Part shown: in pieces, positions 1 to 7,724 of the stretch
Position numbering within the stretch: position 1 is the first letter of the stretch
Layout of the letters: each line of letters starts with the position of its first letter
Source: a virus
Virus record (IMG/VR): IMGVR_UViG_3300033153_000547
Coordinates: 1-44,293 of that record
DNA length: 44,293 bases
Strand: one strand, 5' to 3'
Translations under genes and position numbers: made by a program
Notes under the pieces: model-generated
Database searches by the model: none
What the model saw: the letters and a program-made list of their open reading frames with translations, nothing else
Told to the model about the DNA's origin: nothing

Positions 1-1
1 A

Positions 2-151
2 GAGCGTGGCGAGGTCTTTGAATTTAAGAAAGCAAAAAGAGCTGAAAGGTTCGCAGCAGGTTCTTGGAAGAAAGGTAAAGATAAAAGAGAGGCTATGAAG
101 GCTTACCGTAAAAAGAAGAAAGAAGAAAGAAAATCAAATAAAGGGAAATGA
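2..151 (+). CDS. C-terminal part of a very basic protein, cut by window edge
   Basis: An open frame runs from base 2 to a TGA at 149-151 and encodes about 49 residues; its start lies before the window. The visible part is extremely rich in Lys and Arg, with runs such as YRKKKKEERK near the end, so it would be highly charged and could bind nucleic acid. Its stop overlaps the holin start in an ATGA junction, which indicates translational coupling and the same operon. I do not recognise a family. No function is proposed. Confidence 0.6.
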   Translation, partial: ERGEVFEFKKAKRAERFAAGSWKKGKDKREAMKAYRKKKKEERKSNKGK

Positions 152-543
152 AAGAGATTTTAATGAGACTGTTCGGTAAAGGGACAGATGTAGCCGGAAA
201 GGTTGGCGGTTTGGTAGACCGATTCGTAAGAACTAAAGATGAGAAGGCAGAGTTTGAAAAGGAGATGACAAAGATTCTAATAGACGCTGAAGCTGATATG
301 CAGAAGAACGTCACCGAGAGGTGGAAGTCAGATATGACTTCAGACTCTTGGCTGTCAAAGAATGTGCGACCATTGGTTTTGATGTTCTTAATTTTCAACA
401 CTATGCTGTTGATATTTATTGATGCAGGGTATATTGAGTTTAAGGTTGAGGCGAATTGGGTAGACCTACTACAGGTTCTTTTACTTACTGTTATTGCTGC
501 ATATTTTGGTGGTAGAACAGTAGAGAAGACAAGAAAGAAATAA
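148..543 (+). CDS. Holin-like membrane protein (GTA-type 3TM holin family)
   Basis: This 131-residue protein has a charged amphipathic N-terminal half and then two clear hydrophobic segments at about residues 74-92 and 104-121, ending in a basic tail. The stretch SWLSKNVRPLVLMFLIFN just before and within the first membrane segment is typical of the holin family first described from gene transfer agents and common in marine phages. Such proteins permeabilise the inner membrane to start lysis. The start ATG overlaps the previous stop as ATGA. No endolysin is visible next to it, so the lysis partner may lie outside the window. Assignment to a holin is from pattern and topology, not from a search. 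Confidence 0.7.
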   Translation: MKEILMRLFGKGTDVAGKVGGLVDRFVRTKDEKAEFEKEMTKILIDAEADMQKNVTERWKSDMTSDSWLSKNVRPLVLMFLIFNTMLLIFIDAGYIEFKVEANWVDLLQVLLLTVIAAYFGGRTVEKTRKK

Positions 544-547
544 TTCC

Positions 548-555
548 TATCTTTG
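548..555 (+). promoter_or_regulatory. Bacteroidota-type promoter -7 box TATCTTTG
   Basis: TATCTTTG followed by TAAG lies in the short gap between the holin gene and the next start at 577. It matches the Bacteroidota -7 consensus TAnnTTTG and is identical in core to boxes at 11259, 11641 and 18854. I see no clear -33 TTTG. It would start a transcript for the coiled-coil, fibre and co-chaperonin genes. Confidence 0.65.
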
Positions 556-576
556 TAAGAAATAAAATATAATACA

Positions 577-801
577 ATGAAAGTTAGTGAAAAAGAATTA
601 GAGACAATTCGTGGGTTACAGAATGAGGTAATGACTATGAAGGAGAAGTTAGTAAATGCCGAACTACAGAAGCATTCAATACTTAAAGGTATAGAAAGAC
701 TAAAGGAGCACTTTGCTAAACACGAAAAAGAATTAGTAAAAAAATATGGAGCCAATGCTGTCATAAACTTAGAGACAGGAGAGGTGTCAGAAAAAAAATA
801 A
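577..801 (+). CDS. Small coiled-coil protein, unknown function
   Basis: A 74-residue protein, almost entirely charged and predicted helical, with heptad-like spacing of Leu, Ile and Met from residue 8 to 55. The end, YGANAVINLETGEV, is not helical and may form a small hairpin. The A-rich leader (ATAATACA before ATG) and the promoter box 22 bases upstream support the start. Small coiled-coil proteins of this sort are frequent beside phage lysis and tail genes; I know no function. The stop is three bases before the next start. Confidence 0.7.
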   Translation: MKVSEKELETIRGLQNEVMTMKEKLVNAELQKHSILKGIERLKEHFAKHEKELVKKYGANAVINLETGEVSEKK

Positions 802-804
802 AAG

Positions 805-1851
805 ATGGCAAGAATAAGTACATACGATAATGCAAAACCGGTTAGCTTAACTGACAAAGTTATTGGAACAAATGTTACAGGGAGTCCTTCAAACGTAACC
901 AAGAACTTTTTAATTTCTGACCTATTGTCTTTATTTCAAGACAACATAACACTTCAAAATGTACTTGATGCCGGAAACACAGCCACAGAAGATATCAACC
1001 TTACAGGAAATATCTCTATTGATGGAGGCAACCTTACGTTGAACTCTACCGCCGATTTATATGTGGGTGGTCTTTTGATAGATTCCACAGGAGCAACAGG
1101 AGCTTTGGGTCAGACCCTTACTTCTGATGCAAGTGGTAACCCTGTTTGGGGTTCCGGTGGAGGTGGAAGCCAAAACTTAGAGCAAGTATTAGCTATAGGT
1201 AACACGGCTACAAATAACATTAATCTTACAGGAGATTTAAATCAGACAGGTACTATACAGCTTATAGGTAACATAGAGCAAACAGGTAATATAGAAATTA
1301 CTGCGGGCAATATAGAACTTGTAGGTGATATCGAGCAAACAGGTAATTTTACTATAGTAGGTGACCCTGATATAACAGGAGATGTAACACATTCGGGGAG
1401 CTACTTGTTTGAAGTTGGTCAGTTTAAATTAGAAGCTACAGCTTCACTTTTTTTAGAAGGTACAGTTAAAGACTCAACGGATACTTTAGGTTCGGATGGA
1501 GAGGTTCTTGTTTCTGATGCAAGCGGTAACCTTACTTGGCAATCTCTATCGCAGTTACCAACTACTACTACAGTAGATTCTGCGACTGACCCTTCAGCAA
1601 ATGCAGATGTAATATTTTACAGTGCAAGCTCAGGGGGAGGCACAATTTACTTAGATGCAGCATTAAGGGTAGCAGGGAAAAAAGTTGTTTTAGTTAGGAA
1701 ATCTACTACTACTGCTGCAAGCATAGCGGCTAATGGTGGAGCATTAGTTAATGGTTCTTTAACTAAACCATTACCAACGACACTTTATACCGCAACCACC
1801 TGTGTATGTGATGGTACTGATTGGTACTGCAGTAATGGGCAGGCTTTATAA
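805..1851 (+). CDS. Tail fibre-like protein with internal repeats
   Basis: 348 residues, rich in Gly, Thr, Ser and Asn, with few charged stretches. Two copies of a motif are visible: QNVLDAGNTATEDINLTG (about 49-66) and EQVLAIGNTATNNINLTG (about 126-143). A second pair reads LTSDASGNPVW and LVSDASGNLTW. Between them lies a run of short beta repeats built on TGNI/TGDI. The SDASGN..W motif recurs in phage fibre and tailspike proteins before the distal domain. The C-terminus has paired cysteines (CVCDGTDWYC). This suggests a trimeric beta-structured fibre that binds the host surface. The role as receptor-binding protein is inferred from composition, repeats and the place beside virion genes. Confidence 0.65.
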   Translation: MARISTYDNAKPVSLTDKVIGTNVTGSPSNVTKNFLISDLLSLFQDNITLQNVLDAGNTATEDINLTGNISIDGGNLTLNSTADLYVGGLLIDSTGATGALGQTLTSDASGNPVWGSGGGGSQNLEQVLAIGNTATNNINLTGDLNQTGTIQLIGNIEQTGNIEITAGNIELVGDIEQTGNFTIVGDPDITGDVTHSGSYLFEVGQFKLEATASLFLEGTVKDSTDTLGSDGEVLVSDASGNLTWQSLSQLPTTTTVDSATDPSANADVIFYSASSGGGTIYLDAALRVAGKKVVLVRKSTTTAASIAANGGALVNGSLTKPLPTTLYTATTCVCDGTDWYCSNGQAL

Positions 1852-1869
1852 AAATTAAATAAAATAAAA

Positions 1870-2097
1870 GTGGACGTTAGAAAAATATCAATAGGAACAG
1901 ATTTCAAGACTGCCATGCACTACCTTGTAGGCCAAAGCATCTTGGGAGACTCCTATGTGATACACCTTATAAAGTTTAACCCAAAAAACTCTTCTTACAA
2001 ACTCTATATAGAGGAAGTGAATGGAGATGTGGTTGTTCTTTGGAAGGAGTTTAACTCTAACCTCCCTATAACAGTAGAATATAATATAAACTTTTGA
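1870..2097 (+). CDS. Small conserved-looking protein of unknown function
   Basis: A 75-residue protein starting with GTG at 1870 after a very A-rich leader. The only in-frame ATG is at residue 16, but the sequence before it (VRKISIGTDFKTAMHYLVGQ) reads like a real N-terminus. It has alternating hydrophobic and charged residues suggesting a compact alpha-beta fold, with no membrane segment. Its stop overlaps the TTG start of the next gene by four bases, so the two are probably coupled. I recognise the general look from other phages but know no function. Confidence 0.6.
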   Translation: MDVRKISIGTDFKTAMHYLVGQSILGDSYVIHLIKFNPKNSSYKLYIEEVNGDVVVLWKEFNSNLPITVEYNINF

Positions 2098-2657
2098 GGT
2101 CACCAAGTCAATTTATAGTAACACCACACACAGGCAAAAGATATAATAACACAAAGAAACTCGGAGGAGTTGATTTAATAGTAAGCACATCAGAGGAAGA
2201 CCACAGGTTTTCAAACAGATACGCTACAGTTATTGCATTACCTTTGTCCTATAAGGGAGGAGCACAGGTTGGTGATACTCTTTTGGTTCACCATAATGTT
2301 TTTAAATTTTACAACGACATGAAAGGGAGTCGTCAAAGCGGAAAAAGTTTTTTAAAAGAAGACTTGTTCCTAATAGATAATGACCAATTCTATATGTATA
2401 AAAATAAAAACGGATGGAATCCTCACGACAGATATTGCTTTGTTAAGCCGAGTCCTGTAGAGGAGTCTTATATATTTAAACCATTTAGTGAAGAACCCTT
2501 AGTTGGTATAATTAAGTATCCAAACAAATACTTAATAGATAAGGGCGTTAGGGTAGGTGACAAAGTTAGCTTTAAACCTGAGAGCGAATATGAGTTTATT
2601 GTAGACGGAGAAAAGTTATACAGAATGTATGACCATCAAATAACCCTTATGCTATGA
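2094..2657 (+). CDS. GroES-like co-chaperonin with two GroES-type domains
   Basis: A 187-residue protein. The second half (about 112-187) reads like a complete GroES subunit: DRYCFVKP at the start, a GII strand in the middle, then KGVRVGDKVSFKP and IVDGEKLYRMYDHQITLML at the end, matching the GroES pattern of VGDxVxF, then xxDGExYxxxxxxDIxAxx. The first half (about 26-104) repeats the same plan, with VIALP, QVGDTLLVHHNVFKFY and KEDLFLIDNDQFYMY. GroES caps GroEL to fold substrates; phages such as T4 (gp31) encode their own to fold the capsid protein. The gene sits upstream of terminase, portal and capsid genes. The start is TTG, overlapping the previous stop; the next ATG would cut away the first domain. 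The flexible GroEL-binding loop is not obvious. Confidence 0.72.
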   Translation: MRSPSQFIVTPHTGKRYNNTKKLGGVDLIVSTSEEDHRFSNRYATVIALPLSYKGGAQVGDTLLVHHNVFKFYNDMKGSRQSGKSFLKEDLFLIDNDQFYMYKNKNGWNPHDRYCFVKPSPVEESYIFKPFSEEPLVGIIKYPNKYLIDKGVRVGDKVSFKPESEYEFIVDGEKLYRMYDHQITLML

Positions 2658-2929
2658 CTCACAAGGAATTAAAACAAAATATAATTACAGCAGGGAGAAG
2701 AGCGGTAGAGCAGTTGATAAAGGTTGCAAAAGAAGATATCATTAAGCCGGACCCTGAAGATGAATTAGCAGCAGATAGATTAAAGAATGCGGCGGCTACA
2801 AAAAAGTTAGCCATCTTTGATGCTTTTGAAATATTAAATAAAATAGAAGACGAGGAGGAGAAGCTGAGTGATGAGCCAAGTAAAAAGAAACAAACAAATC
2901 AAGGGTTTGCAGAAAGAAGGTCAAAATAA
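2654..2929 (+). CDS. Small helical protein before terL; candidate small terminase subunit
   Basis: 91 residues, strongly helical and charged, with a central block AADRLKNAAATKKLAIFDAFEIL and a basic C-terminal tail. It starts at an ATGA overlap with the co-chaperonin gene and its end overlaps the terL start by about 59 bases. Its place directly before the large terminase and its size fit a small terminase (DNA recognition) subunit, but I see no helix-turn-helix clear enough to prove it. It could instead be a packaging accessory protein. The terL ribosome site (AGGAGGAG, 2853-2860) lies inside this gene. Confidence 0.55.
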   Translation: MTHKELKQNIITAGRRAVEQLIKVAKEDIIKPDPEDELAADRLKNAAATKKLAIFDAFEILNKIEDEEEKLSDEPSKKKQTNQGFAERRSK

Positions 2930-3935
2930 ACTTTATAGGGTACTAAAAAATTACATACCTAAATCTGTCTTTGCAAATAAGAACAGAAGTAAAAGTTGGA
3001 AGTACGGGTACGATGAGAAGTATGACCTTGTAGTGATATCAAAAACAGGACAGATAGGAGAGGTTGTAGATATTCAAGGATTACAAATAGGACTACCCAA
3101 GACTCCTAAAGATTGTCACCAAAGAAACTCAAAAAAAACAGAGCAGTATTGGGAGCGATTAGATATTCCAAAAGAACTTTCAAGAATAAATTCTATATTC
3201 CGGTGGAATGAAATGAGCTCTACCTTCAAGGATAGGTGGGTAGATTATATTGAGTCTGAGTTTGACAAAAGGGAATATGGTTATTGGTTTATGAACAACG
3301 GAGTTCCCACTTATATTACAGGGGCACACTATATGTACTTGCAATGGACGAGTATAGATGTTGGATATCCTGATTTCAGAGAGGCGAACAGAATATTATT
3401 CTTGTATTGGGAGGCTTGTAAAGCTGACAAGAGAAGCTTTGGAATGACGTACTTAAAGATTAGACGTTCAGGCTTTTCGTTTATGAGCTCTTCAGAGTGC
3501 GTTAACATTGCCACATTAGCAAAAGATTCTCGAATAGGAATATTATCAAAGACAGGTTCAGATGCTAAGAAGATGTTTACGGATAAAGTGGTACCAATAT
3601 CACAGAGGCTTCCATTCTTTTTTAAACCCATACAGGATGGTATGGACAAACCAAAAACAGAGTTAGCATTTAGGATTCCTGCATCTAAGATTACAAAAAA
3701 GAATATGCACGAAGTAGCCAATGATGACATGGAAGGACTTGACACTACCATAGATTGGAAGAACACAGATGACAACAGTTATGATGGTGAGAAGCTTTTG
3801 ATGTTGGCACACGATGAGAGTGGTAAATGGCTTAAGCCAAACAACATACAGAATAATTGGCGAGTAACAAAGACTTGTCTAAGGTTGGGTAGTAAAATTA
3901 TTGGCAAGTGTATGATGGGACAACATACAGAATAA
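2871..3935 (+). CDS. terL: Large terminase, N-terminal ATPase part (gene broken by duplication)
   Basis: This frame carries the packaging ATPase of the large terminase. A deviant Walker A, IRRSGFS at about residues 197-203, resembles the RRxGFS form seen in Bacteroidota phages. Walker B is LLMLAHDE, with Asp315-Glu316. I choose ATG 2871 because AGGAGGAG sits about ten bases upstream; a GTG lies one codon earlier. The frame ends after residue 354 at a TAA (3933-3935) that exists only because an exact 79-bp segment is repeated. Removing one copy joins this frame to the next without further change and gives a protein of about 760 residues, a plausible full length. The motor pumps DNA through the portal encoded downstream. 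Confidence 0.85.
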   Translation: MSQVKRNKQIKGLQKEGQNKLYRVLKNYIPKSVFANKNRSKSWKYGYDEKYDLVVISKTGQIGEVVDIQGLQIGLPKTPKDCHQRNSKKTEQYWERLDIPKELSRINSIFRWNEMSSTFKDRWVDYIESEFDKREYGYWFMNNGVPTYITGAHYMYLQWTSIDVGYPDFREANRILFLYWEACKADKRSFGMTYLKIRRSGFSFMSSSECVNIATLAKDSRIGILSKTGSDAKKMFTDKVVPISQRLPFFFKPIQDGMDKPKTELAFRIPASKITKKNMHEVANDDMEGLDTTIDWKNTDDNSYDGEKLLMLAHDESGKWLKPNNIQNNWRVTKTCLRLGSKIIGKCMMGQHTE

Positions 3936-3998
3936 TTGGCGAGTAACAAAGACTTGTCTAAGGTTGGGTAGTAAAATTATTGGCAAGTGTATGATGGG
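3841..3998 (+). repeat. Exact 79-bp tandem duplication inside terL
   Basis: Bases 3841-3919 and 3920-3998 are identical over 79 bases; identity stops exactly at both outer ends (base 3840 differs from 3919, and 3920 from 3999). Seventy-nine is not a multiple of three, so the second copy shifts the frame and brings in a stop at 3933. Deleting one copy leaves a single frame. It may be an assembly error or a recent mutation. Confidence 0.95.
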
Positions 3999-5232
3999 CT
4001 CAACTGTTAACTCAAAAAGTAAAGGTGGAGGAGCGTTCAAATCTTTATATGAAGACTCCAACCTTAAAACTCGAAACGCAAACGGTCAAACCAAAAGTGG
4101 GCTGTATAGTTTATTTGTTCCTATGGAGTGGAATATGGAAGGGTTTATTGATGTGTATGGAATGCCGGTGTTTAGAAAACCTGCTGTCTCTGTGTTGGGC
4201 GTTGACGGTGAGATTATTTCAAATGGAGCTATTGATTATTGGGAAGCAGAGGTTGATTCTTTAAAGAACGACCCTGATGCTTTAAATGAATTTTATAGAC
4301 AGTTTCCCCGAACAGAGTCTCACGCATTTAGGGATGAGAGTAATCAGTCATTATTTAATCTTACTAAGATATACCAACAGATTGACTATAACGATGCTAT
4401 GATTAAAGAACACTACATTACTCGAGGTTCTTTTCATTGGAAGAATGGTGCTAAAGATACTGAGGTTATATGGAGTCCTGACAAAAGGGGTAGGTTCAAT
4501 GTATCTTGGACACCGAGAAAGGGTATGAATAATAAAGTGGAAACTCGAGGTGGAATTAAGTATCCGGGCAATGAGCATATAGGAGCGTTCGGATGTGACT
4601 CTTATGACATATCAGGAACTGTAGGCGGTGGAGGTTCTAACGGAGCTCTTCATGGTCTTACTAAGTTTAGTATGGATGAGGCACCAAGCAATGAGTTTTT
4701 CTTGGAGTATGTGGCCCGGCCTCAAACAGCAGAAATATTTTTTGAAGAAGTATTGATGGCGTGTGTGTTTTATGGTATGCCTATACTTATAGAGAATAAT
4801 AAGCCAAGACTTTTATACCATTTTAAAAACAGAGGTTACAGGGGGTTCTGCATGAATAGACCTGACAAACACTATACGAAGCTGTCTAAGGCAGAAAGAG
4901 AACTCGGAGGTATACCTAATACAAGTGAGGATGTTAAACAGGCTCACGCTGCAGCTATAGAGTCTTACATTGAAAAGTATGTAGGTATGGATACTGAGGG
5001 CACATTTAGGGATAGTGAGTTAATGGGCACCATGCCTTTCGCAAGAACTCTTGAGGATTGGGCAAGGTTTGATATAACAAACCGAACCAAGTTTGATGCA
5101 TCTATAAGTTCAGGGCTTGCTATAATGGCTTGTCAAAAGCATTTGTATACACCTCAGAAAAAAGAGTCGAAAATAAGTATTAACTTTGCAAGGTATACTA
5201 ATAAAGGAACAACAAGTGAAATAATCAGATGA
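3964..5232 (+). CDS. terL: Large terminase, C-terminal nuclease part
   Basis: About 420 residues continuing the terminase after the duplication. It begins with GSKIIGKCMMGST..KGGGAF, which fits the ATPase coupling motif region. The RNase H-like nuclease follows: GAFGCDSYD around base 4591 gives the first acidic residues, and DITNRTKFDASIS near the end gives the late Asp. The first usable codon in this frame is a TTG at 3964 or ATG at 3991, neither with a credible ribosome site, so this is the 3' half of a broken gene rather than a separate one. The nuclease cuts concatemeric DNA at the start and end of packaging. Its stop overlaps the portal start as ATGA. Confidence 0.85.
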   Translation: MGSKIIGKCMMGSTVNSKSKGGGAFKSLYEDSNLKTRNANGQTKSGLYSLFVPMEWNMEGFIDVYGMPVFRKPAVSVLGVDGEIISNGAIDYWEAEVDSLKNDPDALNEFYRQFPRTESHAFRDESNQSLFNLTKIYQQIDYNDAMIKEHYITRGSFHWKNGAKDTEVIWSPDKRGRFNVSWTPRKGMNNKVETRGGIKYPGNEHIGAFGCDSYDISGTVGGGGSNGALHGLTKFSMDEAPSNEFFLEYVARPQTAEIFFEEVLMACVFYGMPILIENNKPRLLYHFKNRGYRGFCMNRPDKHYTKLSKAERELGGIPNTSEDVKQAHAAAIESYIEKYVGMDTEGTFRDSELMGTMPFARTLEDWARFDITNRTKFDASISSGLAIMACQKHLYTPQKKESKISINFARYTNKGTTSEIIR

Positions 5233-7673
5233 GAGACGTAAAGATAAACATTTCATCTGCGGGTTTTCCGAGTCAATTTGTTTCTGATGCTGAGAAAGCA
5301 ACAGACGAATTTGGATTACAGATTGGTCAAGCCATTCAATATGAGTGGTTCAAGAAGGACGGGAATCAGTGCAGGTACTATAGCCAATGGAGAGACTTCC
5401 ATAAACTTAGACTATATGCTCGAGGAGAGCAGTCAGTTGCAAAGTATAAAAATGAACTCGCTGTAGATGGTGACCTCTCATACTTAAACCTTGATTGGAC
5501 ACCTGTTCCTATCATACCTAAGTTTGTTGATATAGTTGTGAATGGAATGTCAGACAGATTGTTTCAAGTCAAAGCTTATGCTCAGGATGCTTTATCTCAG
5601 CAGAAGAGAAACAAGTATCAAGATATGGTTGAGGGGCAAATGGTTGCCAAGGATACTTTGGAGATTATACAAGAGAAGACAGGGGCGAATCCATTTATAA
5701 TGGAGCCTGATGACCTTCCTCAAAACGATGAAGAACTTTCTCTCTATATGCAGCTTAACTACAAGCCTGCTATAGAGATAGCAGAAGAAGAAGCAATCAA
5801 TACTATATTCGAAGAAAATCACTACATAGACTTAAGAAAGAGATACGATTATGATTTGATGACTCTTGGGATATCTGTTGCTAAGCACGAGTTCCTTGAA
5901 GGAGCCGGCGTAAAAGTCTCTTATGTGGACCCTGCTAATGTAGTATACAGTTACACAGAGGACCCACACTTTAAAGATTGTTTTTATTGGGGCGAGATTA
6001 AAACGCTTCCCATAACAGAGCTTTTAAAAATAGACCCAACACTTACTAATGATGACTTAGAAGAAATTAGTAAATACAGTCAGAGTTGGTACAACTATTA
6101 TAATGTTGCTCAGTATTACGAGAATGACATTTTCTACAGAGATACAGTTACGGTAATGTACTTTAACTACAAGACCACAAAGAAGATGGTCTACAAGAAA
6201 AAGATTCTTGAGACAGGTGGTTCTAAGGTAGTTGAGAAAGACGATACCTTTAACCCTCCACAGGAGATGATGGAGGAAGGTAGATTTGAGAAGTTCGAAA
6301 AGACTATTGATGTTTGGTATGATGGTGTTATGGTTATGGGAACAAACATCCTACTTAAGTGGGAGCTTGCTCATAATATGGTAAGACCAAAGTCTGCAAG
6401 TCAGCACGCTTTACCAAACTATGTTGCAGTAGCACCACGAATGTACAAGGGAGTTATTGAGTCATTGGTTAGAAGGATGATTCCTTTTGCTGATTTAATT
6501 CAAATTACCCACCTTAAGTTACAGCAGGTTATATCAAGGGTAGTACCTGATGGTGTCTATATAGATGCAGATGGATTAAACGAAGTAGACTTGGGGACAG
6601 GTCAAGCGTATAATCCGGAGGATGCGTTACGTCTTTATTTTCAAACCGGTAGTGTTGTAGGTAGAAGCTACACTCAAGACGGGGATTACAATCAAGGCAA
6701 GGTTCCAATCAAAGAGCTTCAGTCTTCTTCAGGCGGCTCCAAAACTCAGATGCTAATAGCTAATTACAATCACTACCTGAATATGATTAGGACGGTTACA
6801 GGATTAAACGAAGCGAGAGACGCTTCAACCCCTGACCCTAACTCATTGGTGGGTATACAAAAATTAGCAGCCTTAAATTCAAACACGGCAACTCGACATA
6901 TACTCGATGCAAGTCTTTATGTTTACAGAAGTTTAGCTGAAGCATTGACATATAGGGTGGCTGATATTTTAGAGTACGCAGATTTCAAAGATGACTTTGT
7001 AAATAAAATAGGAAAGTATAATGTTAGTATATTGAATGACATTTCAGACTTATACATATATGACTTTGGAGTCTTCATAGATGTAGCACCCGATGAAGAG
7101 CAAAAAGCTTTGCTTGAGCAGAACATTCAGATGGCCCTACAAAAACAAGATATTAATCTTGAAGATGCTATTGACATCAGAGAGGTAAAGAATATAAAAT
7201 TAGCTACTCAGTTACTCAAGGTAAAACGTAAACAAAAGCAAGAAAGAGACAAGAAGGCTGAACAAGAAAAACAGGCTTTCCAAGCACAGCTAAATATGCA
7301 GTCTCAACAGCAAGCAGCACAGAATGCAATGCAAAAGCAGGAGGTTGAGTTAAATGCAAAGATGCAACTTAAGCAGGCTGAGATAGCATTTGAGCTCGAG
7401 AAACTTAAAGGAGAAGCTCAGCTTAAGAGTCAGCTTATGGCCGAGGAGTTTGATTACAATATGAAGCTACGAAACATTTCTGAGAATGCACTACAAAGTA
7501 GAGAGACGCAGAGGGAAGATGCTAAGTCAGAAAGAATTAGCAAACAAAATACACAGCAGTCTAAGTTAATTGACCAACGAAAAAATAATCTACCCCCGCA
7601 AAACTTTGAGACTTTTGAATCCAATGAGGATAGCTTAGATGGGTTTGATTTGGCAGAGTTCTCGCCAAGATAA
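5229..7673 (+). CDS. Portal protein
   Basis: 814 residues, directly after terL and coupled to it by an ATGA overlap. The order terminase-portal-scaffold-capsid, the length, and features such as IIPKFVDIVVNGMSDRL near residue 95 and a long Gln/Lys/Glu-rich helical C-terminus (about 655-770) fit portal proteins of Bacteroidota podoviruses. Twelve copies would form the ring at the capsid vertex through which DNA enters and leaves. The C-terminal Q-rich coiled region, unusually long, probably forms a barrel extending into the capsid, as in P22. Assignment rests on context plus overall similarity; I see no frameshift or gap. Confidence 0.85.
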   Translation: MRDVKINISSAGFPSQFVSDAEKATDEFGLQIGQAIQYEWFKKDGNQCRYYSQWRDFHKLRLYARGEQSVAKYKNELAVDGDLSYLNLDWTPVPIIPKFVDIVVNGMSDRLFQVKAYAQDALSQQKRNKYQDMVEGQMVAKDTLEIIQEKTGANPFIMEPDDLPQNDEELSLYMQLNYKPAIEIAEEEAINTIFEENHYIDLRKRYDYDLMTLGISVAKHEFLEGAGVKVSYVDPANVVYSYTEDPHFKDCFYWGEIKTLPITELLKIDPTLTNDDLEEISKYSQSWYNYYNVAQYYENDIFYRDTVTVMYFNYKTTKKMVYKKKILETGGSKVVEKDDTFNPPQEMMEEGRFEKFEKTIDVWYDGVMVMGTNILLKWELAHNMVRPKSASQHALPNYVAVAPRMYKGVIESLVRRMIPFADLIQITHLKLQQVISRVVPDGVYIDADGLNEVDLGTGQAYNPEDALRLYFQTGSVVGRSYTQDGDYNQGKVPIKELQSSSGGSKTQMLIANYNHYLNMIRTVTGLNEARDASTPDPNSLVGIQKLAALNSNTATRHILDASLYVYRSLAEALTYRVADILEYADFKDDFVNKIGKYNVSILNDISDLYIYDFGVFIDVAPDEEQKALLEQNIQMALQKQDINLEDAIDIREVKNIKLATQLLKVKRKQKQERDKKAEQEKQAFQAQLNMQSQQQAAQNAMQKQEVELNAKMQLKQAEIAFELEKLKGEAQLKSQLMAEEFDYNMKLRNISENALQSRETQREDAKSERISKQNTQQSKLIDQRKNNLPPQNFETFESNEDSLDGFDLAEFSPR

Positions 7674-7701
7674 TTAAATAAAATGCAAAAAAAATTATTA
7701 T

Positions 7702-7709
7702 TAAATTTG
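7702..7709 (+). promoter_or_regulatory. Possible promoter -7 box TAAATTTG before scaffold gene
   Basis: TAAATTTG followed by TAAAAA fits TAnnTTTG and lies 15 bases before the scaffold start, in the only sizeable gap (51 bases) between portal and scaffold. The surroundings are very AT-rich, so a chance match is possible and no -33 element is clear. It would let scaffold and capsid be made in excess of terminase and portal. Confidence 0.45.
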
Positions 7710-7724
7710 TAAAAATTAAATTAA

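Noticed and set aside
93-902. Long open frame of 269 codons on the minus strand across the holin, coiled-coil and fibre start
   Set aside because: It lies wholly antisense to three well-supported genes, is very rich in Ser and Phe, and has no operon context; a shadow of coding sequence.
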